This document shows positions 12,393 to 23,774 of a DNA stretch of 64,000 nucleotides, piece after piece. How positions within the stretch are numbered: position 1 is the stretch's first letter; each line of letters begins with the position of its first letter. The translations under genes and the position numbers were made by a program. This DNA is from Burhinus oedicnemus (Eukaryota > Chordata > Aves > Charadriiformes > Burhinidae), in contig VFFE01008908.1 in assembly GCA_008921705.1 (NCBI GenBank), forward strand, positions 107,292 through 171,291, given 5' to 3'. The notes beneath the pieces are model-generated. The model worked only from the letters and a program-made list of their open reading frames with translations. It was not told where the DNA came from and searched no databases.

Positions 12393-14699
12393 TTGTAAAC
12401 ACTTCCAAGTACTAATAGCTGAAATAAAATCGTCAGCTTTGGAAGTAACTTTGAAACATGCAGCCTACATTCTGAATGTGTAGTCCAGGCTGAGTCTGGA
12501 AGCATATTAAAACAAAGATTTTAAGGCCCAGAAGACCCCAGGGATAGTTTTTTAAAGGTGATGAGATGCTTAAAGATGTAGATTGGTGCTTATTCAGGAG
12601 TCTTAAAAATGTCTCGCCAGATGCCTTCGTGTATGGTGAGGCATCTAAATACATCTGAGTATCAGTCCCTTAGTCTTTCAGACTTGCAGTAGGTCCTTAT
12701 TCTGACGGGCGCTTCAGCCAGTAAATCCTCCCTCATGCCGACATTAAACAATGCTGCTTAGTCTTTAGAAACTATACTACTAGAAGAATTGCAGAAATTG
12801 CACACTTCAGTGCCCACCTCCTGCCTACTAATCTCCATGCTTAACCTTGCTCATCTAAATAGTCCGGTGGAGCTGAGACGTGTATCTGCAGCATCTGGTC
12901 TTTGTGATGTTACGGACATTTTTTAATTTTTTTTTTTTAACAGATTAGCACAGAACATTTTCAAAATTAGGATTCTTTCAGGTTCTGTGTTTTTACTTCA
13001 AAACACCGACAGCAGAGTCCTCAGAAAGATCGTTTTGATTCAGCCAAAGTTCACATCCGACCTCTGTTTTTTCAGTTTTGACTATGTCCTTAAGATATTA
13101 GCTCTCCCCTACTTCTGTGCAAGTCATCTGGAAGATGATTAGCTGTTGTCCTTCTGTTGACAGAGTTCCTTGCTTTGATTCCACTCCACTGAAATTTTAC
13201 TCCGTTACCTTGAAAGTAACATATTCACCAAGGAGATGGGCCAAACTGTATGACTTTGGCTTTGTATTTGACTGTTCATCAAAGCTAGAAAAGGGTTTGT
13301 GCAGGTTAAGATGCAAATCTTGAGAAACTGATCACCGTTGTGAGAGTTTTAAACTGGGCTGACATTAAGTCATATAAGAACAATTCTTTTATTATGTGCT
13401 CCTTGATTTCAGGATGAAAATTTTACAAGTTGTTGTTCATACTACAGCTTAGCTTTGTTCCCTTCATAGGGGAAAAACATCTTGTGTCACCTTTAATAAT
13501 CTTAAGAGTCATTCTCTGTCCCTTCTAACATGAAATATTGTAGAATTTTTACTTAAAAAAAAAAAAGTTAGATACTTCTACTGGTAAGAACCTGTCTGTA
13601 AAAATACATTTTCCTTTGCAGAATTGATATGAGAGTCATTCTGCTTTTCGGAACACATGAGGTAGACATGCTCTTTTTCCATTAAATTTAAGTCAGAACA
13701 CAGTATCTTGTATGTCATGGAAGCTTTTGTGGAGTACTCTATTTCCTATAAAAAATCATTGTACATAACAGCTTCTTTAGCCCTATTTTGGTTACTTGGG
13801 GTTCTATTCAGACCAGAATCACAGCTTGTGGTACTAGACCTGAAGCTTCAGTTCAGTTCCCACAGAACCTAATCATGTTGCATAAAGTCAGCCTTGCTTT
13901 GCTTTGTTCTTTCACAGTTTTGAATGACAGACTTCACTAATAGGCTTCTGTAAGGCCCGCTCCTCTGTGGTGAGGAGAGACAATTATCTCAGCCATCCTC
14001 AGTGTACTATCACCTCAGCTCATTTAGGTGTTCTCAAAAAGACAAATAATAATCATTCTTGCAGAAAGCTCTCGCAGGTTGATTTTCATGACATGATGCT
14101 TAATGATCAAACCAAACTGTGATTATTTATGTCAACTCACATTTGACTACAGCGAAGAAATAAACAGTTTTATCTTTTCTCCCTTGAAAATCCTGTTTTC
14201 TCTTGGAGGTATTTTAGCAAAGTGGATTTGTTTTGTATTGGTGTCCAGTTGAAGGTATATTGAAGTTGACTGCCCGTGAATGGGTGTTTTTAAAGCAAAA
14301 TTTGCTCAAAGATGTTCACTTCTGCTTTTAAAATAATTTTTTGAAAGTCCAAACATCACAATTTTCTTTTGACTCTTTTGGTGTTCTCTTTGCAAACTCT
14401 ATTTCCAGCTCCATTTCCTTGATAGCTGCTGCCAATTCTGCTGGATATTTTACATAGGGTGGGCACAGCCAGTGGAGGGGCTGGGGCCAGCCCTGTGCAG
14501 CTCAGGTGGTAACTGCCTGGGGTACTTTGAAAGGTAAAATGAAGCATGAAATTTGTCATAGAGGAGGTTCTCAAGAACTATGATCTTTTTGTGACCAAAT
14601 ACTATAAATAATCCATCTTTTTCTCAGTCCTATAGGTTGGAAAAATTGTAGCAATTTCTACTGTTGTTTCTTTCCAGGAGCATTTTGCAATCCTAGAGA

Positions 14700-15545
14700 C
14701 AATAAATAATTTCTTGACCAGTTTGGTTGTGAATTATTTTCTGTGTCCTGGAGATATTTCGTTCAGAAGGGCAAGCCAACAAATCGTGATCAGGCAGTGA
14801 TAGATCTGCTCCTCAGTGGTGCACATTCTTCTTGCAGCTGTCAGAGGCATCTCAGAGCTTTGGTCGGTGCTTTCTCTGACCCTCCTTAGCAGTTTATCCA
14901 GGTTCTCGCTTCCAGTCAATTTGTTGCATCAGAAGTGTTGGAGAATGAAATGTACTTCTTTACTACTTGGGCACATTGGTTTTAGCATCTCTTTTCACCA
15001 TGGGATACCTGCTGGAATCAACTTCCAGCAGTTCTTTAGTATGCCTTTCCTCCACTGGGTGTGGTCTACGTGGTGGTGACATGCCACCCACCATTTGCCA
15101 TCGAGCATCACAACAAAGACATGAGTCTCTGGGTTTAACCTGCTAAATCAATCTTATGTGGTGGTCATCCTTGTCCAGATCTTCCGCTGAGGTAAACGAA
15201 TGTAGTGCTCTATTTTCTCCAGCCAAGGCTTGACCTCAGATTTGGATGGAAGCAGAAAACAATTACATACATCAGTTCTTTCTTTTTGATTTATCTCTGG
15301 TTAAAAAAGGCGTGTCCTTTTTAGTAGTGTAGCATATGAAAATTGCATGGTATGCCTTTGAGTAACTTGTGAGCTGTCTGGAAAATCTCACTCCTGTTTC
15401 TTCTTGCAAAGCAACCTGTGCCATGCAGTTGCTGCCCGGTGTGTAATCCAGCCTTGTGTATTAGGTGTAAACACTTATTTCGACCTTATCATGCTTGTGG
15501 GCTTTCCTTATAGTACCAAAAATATAACCCACACCATGATCAGTC
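14700..15545 (-). pseudogene. degenerate coding remnant, unknown gene or transposon
   Basis: Read on the minus strand, this interval keeps protein-like runs linked by stops and frame changes. From its 5' end: a frame of about 95 codons with a single internal stop containing 'ALQEETGVRFSRQLTSYSK'; after a shift, 'KPWLEKIEHYIRLPQ' (15231-15187); then 'VVMLDGKWWVA' around 15105-15082; then a 61-codon open stretch with 'RRMCTTEEQIYHCL' ending at 14734. The hydrophobic-D-G-K-W-W pattern is reminiscent of a short beta-rich motif that I remember from transposon-related or uncharacterised proteins, but I cannot name the family. There is no poly-A signature and no visible terminal repeat, so processed pseudogene, decayed transposon and old gene remnant all remain open. 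The whole could also be a chance run. Confidence 0.4.
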
Positions 15546-17496
15546 TGTGTTAGAGCAGGATCGTGTTAAAACCCAAAATCATTTGCTAGTGGCGTTGGGA
15601 AAGCTGTAGGTTAGTTTAGATCTCTGGAGCTTTTAGAAGGGAGTTGACAGGAGCTTTATAATGAGCCGCCAAGCCCTTTTGTCCCCTTGCATAATTAAAA
15701 TATCTCAGAAAACAGACTGAAAGAAGTTTCCATAGACCAGCTGAAATTTATTTAAATGTAATCAGAACATTTGAATCTGTCCTAGCACTGTCCATGTGCT
15801 TGGTCAGTCATCAGTGTGAATAGATCCCATCATGATTGGAGCGGGGTCCGGCTAATGAGTGGTTCACCCACCTCGGACACGAATCAGCGAGGAGTGCTAA
15901 TGCCAGAGCGTGGCGGTGACAAAGTCCTCGTTAGTCAGCTGCTTCTCACGACATTTTGATTACCAGCGGTATGGGTCATCATCATGAACATCTGAAGCTA
16001 CCAAATGAATGAGAGGTCTGGTGTTGGTGCGTTGGGCTGGAGCGTATCTCTATGCACAGGGTCTGATGCTGAATGTCACCCAGGGCCAGCAGACACCCGG
16101 GCAGCCAGCGCTGGAAGCAGGAATTGCTGTCTCCAGCCAGTACCGCACCTTCAGTGGCCAGGAGCTCCAAATTACACACGTGTGGAGTTCCCAGGGAAAG
16201 GGTTTTCTCCTGGTACTTCTCTGTTGAAATGCATTGCTTTCTCTCGCCCTTTCTGATTGATATTTTCCATTATATGTTGGAAAGGAAAGAATTTTTCTTC
16301 TTCCTTTTGGTTTGGGGTAGTCATTAAATTCACGCAGGTTCTTCCTTAAATATAAAGCATCTTAGTTTCAAGGTGAACTACCCTGCACAGGGGTATTTGG
16401 CTCACGTGCACGTGGTGAGTTAGCATAGTGTAGGTGATGTGCTGGGAGCATGCAGCTTGGCTTACCATATCCCATGTTTCCCTGGATGAAGGTGAGAGGA
16501 GGAGCACGAAGGGAGGGAGGGATGGGCTCGCAGAAGCAGAGCAGGTTAATAACATTTAAATCCAGTAACTTGGGGTCTAGCAGGTAGAAATACCTATAAA
16601 GCAACTCATCAAAAGATCTCAAAGGTAGTGGTTTGCAGCTGAAAACTGACATACGTGCTTTGTTTGGGAGGTCGTTGTTGTGCACAAGCGCTGCCAGTTA
16701 GTTACCAGTCATGTGTGAATCCCAGGAGCTCTAGGGTAAGCAAGCGGGCGCTCGTCCTCATCCTTATCCTCATCCTTGTCGTGGGTCCCCCGACCCGCAC
16801 TCAGGGGCAGACATCTACCACAAGTCGAGAGCCGTGCAGGCTGGCCGTGAATAGCTGTGGCTACTAAGATGATGTTAAGCCAAATAACACGGGAGGCTCT
16901 TCACTGTAATGCTGTAGTGCATCCAAAGTCAGACCAAATCCATAGCCAAGAAACTTCCCAAAAAGACTAATTTTGTGAGCAGTTGAAGCAGTTTGCCCCA
17001 AATGAAAACTGATGGTGTCCAGCACATCCCAGACTCAGGCTAAATGCTTCAGAGTAATAAAAGGTGCTAATTTGGCAATATCATGGTGTGAATGGAAACT
17101 GAAAAAGTGAACGCTCTGCTTCACCTACCTGCCCCCACATACCATATATCAAGTTTTTGATATTGTCCATCATCTGTTGAAAAGAGTGACTCATCCATTT
17201 CAAAGGAAAACATCCAGATGTAACTAGAGAAATTTAATTATGGATTCTGTGTGTTCGTTCAAAAATATTTTTTTTTCTCTAAGGGAAAAAAGATGTTGAG
17301 CAAATAATACTATATTTAGAACAGAACTAACTTACTAAAATTATAGCTGCACCAACAGATAAATAAACATAAACTAGTAGCATGAACCATTAATGAAAGA
17401 TAAATTGTAGGAAGGGAAATGACAAATGTTTACAGTTTTGGCAGGATTTAAAACAGGGCATGTCTCCTTATATACAGCAACTGTTTTAACAGCTGC
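15546..17496. other. non-coding DNA upstream of the assembly gap
   Basis: No gene is evident. The segment includes a CpG-bearing stretch near 15840-15960, an imperfect hexamer repeat (16751-16780, listed separately) and AT-rich DNA from 17200 to the poly-T run at the gap. Overlapping short frames at 16005-16330 share no coherent reading. Confidence 0.55.
16751..16780 (+). repeat. imperfect hexanucleotide tandem repeat, five units
   Basis: Five consecutive six-base units of the pattern ct(c/t)(a/g)tc: ctcgtc, ctcatc, cttatc, ctcatc, cttgtc. In one frame it reads as alternating Leu/Ile/Val residues, but there is no sign that it is translated. Confidence 0.7.
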
Positions 17497-17512
17497 TTTT
17501 TTTTTTTTTTTT
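17497..17512 (+). repeat. poly-T tract abutting the assembly gap
   Basis: Sixteen T residues run directly into the N block. The gap probably arose because the homopolymer and the adjoining CR1 copy were hard to assemble. Confidence 0.8.
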
Positions 17513-17532
17513 NNNNNNNNNNNNNNNNNNNN
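17513..17532. other. assembly gap (20 N)
   Basis: Twenty N characters lie between a poly-T run and CR1 sequence. The round number suggests a placeholder length, so the true missing sequence, including the 5' end of the CR1 copy, may be longer or shorter. Confidence 0.98.
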
Positions 17533-18275
17533 GGGTCCTGCGCTTAGGTCACAACAACCCCATGCAGCGCTACAGGCTTGAGGAAGAGTGGCTGGAAAGC
17601 TGCCTGGCAGAAAAGGACCTGGGGGTGCTGATCGACAGCCGGCTGAATATGAGCCAGCAGTGTGCCCAGGTGGCCAAGAAGGCCAACAGCATCCTGGCTT
17701 GTATCAGGAACAGTGTGGCCAGCAGGACTAGGGCAGTGATTGTCCTGCTGGACTCAGCACTGGTGAGGCCTCACCTCGAATACTGTATTCAGTTTTGAGC
17801 CCTTCACTAGAAGAAAGACATTGAGGTGCTGGAGCGTGTCCAGAGAAGGGCAACGCAGCTGGTGAGGGGTCTGGAGCACAAGTCTTCTGAGGAGCGGCTG
17901 AGGGAACTGGGGTTGTTTGGCCTGGGGAAACGGAGGCTGAGGGGAGACCTTCTCGCTCTCTACAACTACCTGAAAGGAGGTTGTAGCAAGGTGGGGATCA
18001 GTCTCTTCTCCCACGTAACATGTGATAGGCCAAGAGGAAACGGCCTGAAGTTGCGCCGGGGGAGGTTTAGGATGGATATTAGGAGAAATTCATTCACAGA
18101 AAGGGTTGTTAAGCATTGGAACAGGGAAGTTGAGTTGCCATCCCTGGAGGTATTTAAAAGACGTAGATGTGGTGCTGAGGGACATGGTTTAGTGGTAACT
18201 TGGCAGCGCTAGGCTAATGGTTGGACTTGATGATCTCAAAGGTCTCTTCCAACCTAAACGATTCAATGATTCTAA
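17533..18275 (+). mobile_element. CR1 LINE fragment, 5' truncated by gap
   Basis: This is a chicken-repeat-1 non-LTR retrotransposon copy. It carries the last roughly 215 codons of the reverse-transcriptase ORF2, then the CR1 3' untranslated end with 'tggttggacttgatgatctc' and 'ggtctcttccaacct', ending in gattcaatgattct, the short tandem 3' terminus that CR1 uses in place of poly-A. The sequence is GC-rich compared with its surroundings, which marks it as an insert. It begins at the N gap, so natural 5' truncation cannot be separated from missing assembly. CR1 is the dominant LINE of birds, and the modest decay suggests an insertion within avian history. I do not assign a subfamily. Confidence 0.95.
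17562..18212 (+). pseudogene. CR1 ORF2 C-terminal remnant (reverse transcriptase tail)
   Basis: One reading frame runs through most of the interval. Recognisable CR1 ORF2 C-terminal blocks, in order, include '[19 protein letters not shown]', '[19 protein letters not shown]', '[18 protein letters not shown]' and '[19 protein letters not shown]'. Two in-frame stops break it (TGA at 17796-17798 and TAG at 17808-17810), both at codons that normally encode aromatic residues. A small in-frame loss follows 'HWNR', and a 2-base deletion near 18161-18164 changes the frame just before the normal stop. The catalytic reverse-transcriptase core lies upstream and is absent here. The copy cannot make a working protein. 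Confidence 0.93.
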
Positions 18276-21200
18276 ATGCGGGGATGAGTTCTGCTATGTA
18301 TAATAAAACAAAATAGCTCCAACTGATGTTTGCATTGGTAATTGTGAAGTAAGAAAGCCAAAGCAATAAAAGGACTCTTCAGGGACAGTGCATCTTTGGA
18401 AGAGTTGGATAAAAATGGAGATACATGTAGAAGTCGCCCACAGAACCAGACTGAAAGGGAAGGAAAACCCTTTCCCACAGTATTTTGGCACCTGCTGAGG
18501 GTGGGAGAGGTTGCCTTCCCGCTGTTGCTGACTCCACAGGTGCTGGTGTTTGGCATCTCACGGGAATGACTGTCAGGATGAGGTGGAATGGGCAGGGTTT
18601 TGGTGACTTGCCTATAAATGCTGGAGTAGGTATGAATGTTACCTGGGTCACTGGACTTCCTTAAACAGATCAGAAGCGGGCATTTGGCATGGGGTCAGGC
18701 AGTGGGGCTCAGGAGCTTGCATCCAAGGTGCCCACAGAGGCAGAACCAAGGGATGGGGCAGAAAACCTGGTAATGGGGCACAAGACAGAGTCTGGCAACA
18801 TCTGTTGGCTCTGAGACATCATGGAATACATCTGGGAGGTGCAAAATGGGTGTTGGAGTGATCCACAAGCTGAAAGTCAGGCTGGGTGAGGGAAGCTTGG
18901 ACAAAAAGCAGGTAATGATGGGGTGACTCTTGCCGATCAAGGAGTAATAAACAAAGACTCATGGGGGCAAACTGCCTTTTAATGTATATGATCACAGCTT
19001 TAGTTGCTTCAGTGGTTTCTGACGTCTACTCAAATAGAAGGTTTGTTGCTTCAGTCCTAGCCAGGTTTGGGGGTTTTTTATTAGCTTATAAAATAAATAT
19101 TATTTATTGTGTTTTATTTTTATCCTCAGGACTATTCATGAAAGTGTTCTTCATGTTATTAGCAGAGAAACAAGAATATGAATTGAACAAAGAGAATGAA
19201 TATAAAGTTGAATTCCAATGTATAGCAGCAAGACACCAAATGCTGTGTTGCATGGTGGCAGATATACAAACCTCTCCACATCAATAGCAAGATCCACTTT
19301 GATACCGTAACTTCAAGTACTGCCCCACGAGTATAAAACTCAGTATCTTTTGTCTAATCCAGAATGCTTTTGAAGTTTTAGGAGGTATGACTTTAATAGT
19401 AATTTGTTGGCAGATTAGCTGCAGAGATTGCAAAGAGTTTATTTTGCAGAACTGGCAGGCTCGTATCAGTGTTCTCTTAAGGAAAAAAACACACATTGCT
19501 GTTTTGCAATTGCTTGCATTTATTGACAACCTGCGCTGAGCAGGCAGAATCGGAATGTTTGTATAATGTAAACCTATAGCTTGTCTGATGGAGTATAGTG
19601 TACTTTCAGGTAGTGCATAGATTCCTTGATAAAAAGGGTTACAAGGTGACTGTTTATGACAAACTGGAATAGCGATATAAATGTAACTGGTACATGGAGA
19701 AACAAGGAGGAAGTTTATATGAAGAATTGTAGGGAAGTTTCTTTTCTTCACTTTGTCTTTGAGCTGAACTATAATTATGAAGTGTCACTTCAAGCTTTCC
19801 GAAGAGTTTAGATAAATACTGGTTTTGCCATGTGTTCACAAAGTAAGGAAAGAAGGGGTTTTTTTCCTTGAAAAAAATTGACAGCGTTACATATATTTCA
19901 TTGCATTCTGTTTTGTACTTCTTACATTTTTGTTCTACTGAATGTATACAAATGAAAAATACAATTTTGTTCAGGTATAGGAGTTTGTATAGAATGTTTG
20001 TTAGACATAAGAACTTTGGACTGGGTACTGGTGCCTGTGCGCAAATCAGTGATTTCTTCACAGTCGGTCTCACTGGCTGCAGTTGGGGTGTTTGTGGTGT
20101 CGATGGGAAGATGCCACAGCTGGGCCCTTTGGCAGTAGTTTTTTTGAGAAATGTTGAGATGTGAAGTGTTAGATTGAGGGAAGTGAACTCCGGAGGGAAT
20201 ATGTGATTTCTTCAGATTTTGTTCGTGTCCAAAGATGAGGAAAATATACAAGAAATGGGGGGTTGGTGTTTTGTTGAGAGGCTTTTTTAAGTGGGTAGGT
20301 AAAAAAAGATTAGACTAGAAAGAATTCTGAATATATCACAGTGTAAATTAAAGTAATGCCTTTTTTTTTTTTAACTAGTTTGGTGAGTTTCATCTTATTT
20401 CGAAAACCAGTGGGGAGAGGCTACAAACTGCATCAGGAGTTTTATGGTCCCATTGATCATGATGTGGACTTATCTCTTTAGAACAAAACTGCTAAACTAG
20501 ATCCAAGATAAAGTCTTTGTTTCATATTGACATAACTGGGTTAGACCAAATTTGTTTGTTAGACTTTGAGGGAGCGTCCGTGTTGAGTCATTTTGTCCGA
20601 ATAGACATAAAGCCTAATTATTAAACTGCTGTTGCTATTGAAAGAGCGATTTGAAAGTACAGATTGAACTCCCATGCTGGTATTGGGATTGTGTCTGATT
20701 CTGTATTGTAGTACACTGGTAATTGATGGTTACAACATGGTGAAAATATCACTATATTTGTAGAGCTTGTGCTGTTTCATCAGAGAATGTGAAAAACAAC
20801 TTCACACTCCTCGTAACTTTGTGTTTTTATCGTTCAGACTTTTCCCCCAAGTTCTCTGATCTCCCAACATTGAACGGAAGGTGACATGATGTCTTTTTAG
20901 TCATTCAAATCTAATAACTTTTAATCTGAAGGTTAAGTAGTGAGATATAAACTAAGAGATGATAATATCAATTTTATGTTCACTGAAGGGCACAATATAC
21001 CTCTTTCTAGTAGAGGGAAAATTGTGCGTAAAATGTCTTTTGCTTTTCAGTGGAAAAGCTGTGGCTCTGAGAGCTCAGGAATGAAGCAGTGCTGGAAAAA
21101 TTAAATAAGTTTAAACATAGGCTGGCTACCTTGCCTGGCTTTTAGAATCGATGATTTTTTTTCCTTAATAATTCAATTTTTAGATTTCTTGTCAATGAAC

Positions 21201-22124
21201 CATGCTGAGAACATTCACACAGTATTCTCTATCCTTGCTATTACTAATGCCTTTGTTATAACTACTTATTGACATCAACAAGCTTTAAATTTTCTCTAAG
21301 TGTTGAAGGGTAAGGGGAAACTAACACTTTCTTGCAATTGCTGAGATTTTTTTTTTTCTTTGCCTTGGTTTTGTTTTATTTTGCTTCTAAGGTCTTTGAT
21401 AAATAACTGCATAAATCTGAGTCCTCGAAGCGCTCTGACATTGGCACCCAGAGCTCTGCAGTTGTGTGTGCAGACGCAAGCATGTACGTGCAGAAGCTGG
21501 GTCATTACACATGTAAGCACCTGGATTATGTGCACATCCAAATCCAGAAGTCCTCTTTAGGCTATGGATGTCTATTTCTGTATTTTTTATTTTATTTTTT
21601 TTACAATAGCTGCTTTTACTTCTCCTGGTAAATTAAGATCATGCAGTAATCATTTAGGTGTATGTGGGCTCTTTGAAGAGATGTAACTTCTGAAATATGT
21701 TTGCTGGTTTGGTTTTTTTTAGCCTTGCATCTCATGTGAAAATTCAGCAGTGGTGTGTTTGTTCCCAGCTGTTTTCGTAGGTGTGCACTCTCCCCTTATA
21801 TTTGCTTATGCTTACTCATAAGCAATAAAGTTACACATTCAGGAGTGCTGTTTAGGGAAACCTCCGCAAAGGAATGCTTTAAAGCTGTTATCCAGCATGT
21901 GTATAGACTGTGAGTGAAGTGCAGTAGGCATCAGATATAAATTAAAAGTTTATTTTTTAATGATTGTTGTCACTCAAATTATTAGAGACTATTCCTCCTC
22001 CATTGATCTTCATATTTTATGCGTTATCTAATAAGCAGTGCAACCAAACTTGGGATATAGCAAACTTAAAATGGTAGTCTGTAAGGTAGTCTTTAATTCA
22101 CATGGAACTGTTCCTCATTGTGGC
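18276..22124. other. non-coding DNA
   Basis: No gene is visible. 18430-18950 is GC-richer and may hold an unrecognised old repeat, since it is rich in short ggg/tgg words and its frames overlap on both strands. 19000-22120 is AT-rich with T tracts at about 20360-20372 and 21349-21358. Confidence 0.55.
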
Positions 22125-22255
22125 TTTTAGTGTCATAAGATGCTTAAGCGTGCGCCTAAATGTAAGTGTGTGAGTAGCTTATTAAGGTCACTGGTACACC
22201 TCATGCCTGTAAAAATTAGGAATGTGCTTAAGTACCTTGCTGAATTAAGGGTTAA
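22125..22255. repeat. imperfect palindrome, relic of ancient MITE-like repeat
   Basis: Two arms are roughly inverted copies of each other. The left arm holds gatgcttaagcgtgcgcct and the right arm holds aggaatgtgcttaagtacct; between them lie gtgagtag and ggtcactggtacacctcatg. The 'actactcatgtgcttaa...' and 'gtgcttaagtgctttgctga' words are ones that I associate with an old palindromic repeat in turtles, crocodilians and birds. The copy is diverged. Confidence 0.5.
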
Positions 22256-22369
22256 GTAATTTCGCACTAATAAGAAGTTGCGTGGATTGCTGATATTTTA
22301 GAAGTAATTTAACTTTATTTGGTAAATGTGCTGCATGTAGGGAGATTGTTTGGCAGTGCCTTAGGAGCA

Positions 22370-22470
22370 GCAGCGGAATTGCAGTGGTTTTCACTGGCGT
22401 AGCCGATGATTTCAGTGGAGTTTTTTCCTGACTTAAATACATTTAAATGAGAGCAAAATCAAATGCCGTG
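22370..22470. repeat. second ancient MITE-like repeat fragment
   Basis: The run atttcagtggagtttttt, followed by cctgacttaaatac and atttaaatgagagcaaaatc, follows the order of an old sauropsid palindromic repeat with a 'cttcagtggagttactcctgatttacacc' core and an 'aatgagagcagaatcagg' end. It lies about 115 bases from the previous relic and may belong to the same insertion complex. Confidence 0.5.
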
Positions 22471-22985
22471 GTTTCCTGTGTTACGTTCTTTCTCCTGGGG
22501 AGCTCCATTGGGTATGACAGCAAGTGAGAAGAGTATCAACAGTATTGTTGAAATTTATAACAGTGATGTTGTAAATAAAGATTGGGATAGGAAGTAAAAA
22601 TGCAAAAGTCATGAATACTCCTCGTGAGTTTATTTAACTGTATAGCACCCCATTAATTAAAAAAATTCACAGAAGGTATTTTTTTGGAGGCTTAGTGTGA
22701 ACAGTGACATTATATAATGACAGTTTTGTAGGATGAGTGTTGCTTGTTTTGTTGCTGCATTCTGTATTTTGTTAGCCGTTCTCCCTACGTTTTCAAAACA
22801 TAAAATGTATTTGCAACCTGTTTTAAATAGTGCAAATATATCTCTTTTTTTCCCCCCCTATAAAAGCTATATATTGTGTCTGTAGAGTGTCTGTAAAGTC
22901 AGTGTCATGTCTCAGACATTTCTGAAGCCTGGGGCAAGTGCCAGCTTTATTACAAGTTGGGCTTTTCAATTTATTTTTAATCATA

Positions 22986-23057
22986 TTTCTTCTTTTTCTT
23001 TTAAGGGTTTTTCTTTTTTTTTTTCTTTTTTATTTTTTTTATTTTTTTTTATTTTCC
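22986..23057 (+). repeat. T-rich low-complexity tract
   Basis: About 70 bases of T with scattered A, C and one ggg. It ends in 'attttccag|g', which resembles a polypyrimidine tract with a splice acceptor, but no exon-like sequence follows: the downstream frame closes within about 16 codons. Confidence 0.75.
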
Positions 23058-23730
23058 AGGCCACTGGAAGTAAGGCGGGTAAAGTGAAGGTTGGAGAGAG
23101 TTAGGCTATTTAATCTATTTGGCAACGTGTTGCAAAACTCATCAGTGCAGTTCTCCCCTTCGCCCCCAGCCCTGACAGAAGTGTGTGTTCCCAGGCAAAC
23201 CGAGGAGAAGGATGCCAGAAATTGATATAATTCCTTGTGTACTGTGTGCTGACCTAGTCCTGATTCTCATTTAATGACCATAAGGATTGAGGACTGGGAT
23301 TGTTATAGACAGAAACATCACCGGGCGTGTGGGCACGCAGAAGGCAGTTGCACACTTGGAGATGGGTCATTTTTGCTTGGTGGAGCAAAGCACTGTATTT
23401 CCGATTTTGGGTGACCCCTTTTGATCAGGCTTCAAGGCTGAACTGATTCTTATATGCATGTTTGGGGCCTTCTTACCTTATTAAATGAAATAAGCAAGTT
23501 CTTGTGAAAGGATTTTGTTCTAGCAAGAGGCATCATTATTAAAGGGGCACAACACAAATGTTTCACATTTGGAGATGCAGAGCGAGGTCACAGTTTGCCT
23601 CCCGAATCTGAAGTAATCAGGATTTTATTTCAGATAAAACCTCTGGGGCTGATACTTAAAAAACACAACTTCTAACTGGCATTACGCAATTTGCTATGGG
23701 TCGCTTAGCCAAATATTTGTGTATGGGTCC

Positions 23731-23774
23731 TCTTTTTTTTTTTCCTCTTTTTTTTTTTTCCTTTTTTTTTTTTT
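23731..23774 (+). repeat. poly-T/C tract
   Basis: Runs of 10-14 T separated by cc or cctc. Simple low-complexity DNA. Confidence 0.8.

Larger units (their letters stand above)
5216..14699. other. non-coding DNA with low-complexity tracts
   Basis: No gene or clear transposon is visible across this 9.5 kb. It holds the forkhead-motif cluster listed separately, a short AT dinucleotide run at 12381-12392, and an AT-rich stretch at 9960-10420 with many TAAT-type cores. The GC-richer stretches at 8160-8350 and 9660-9930 carry overlapping open frames on both strands, a sign of composition and not of coding. Confidence 0.55.

Noticed and set aside
23040..23104. Polypyrimidine tract plus 'ttttccag|g' resembling an intron end.
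   Set aside because: It is the edge of a low-complexity T-rich tract, and the following sequence closes in frame within about 16 codons with no donor.
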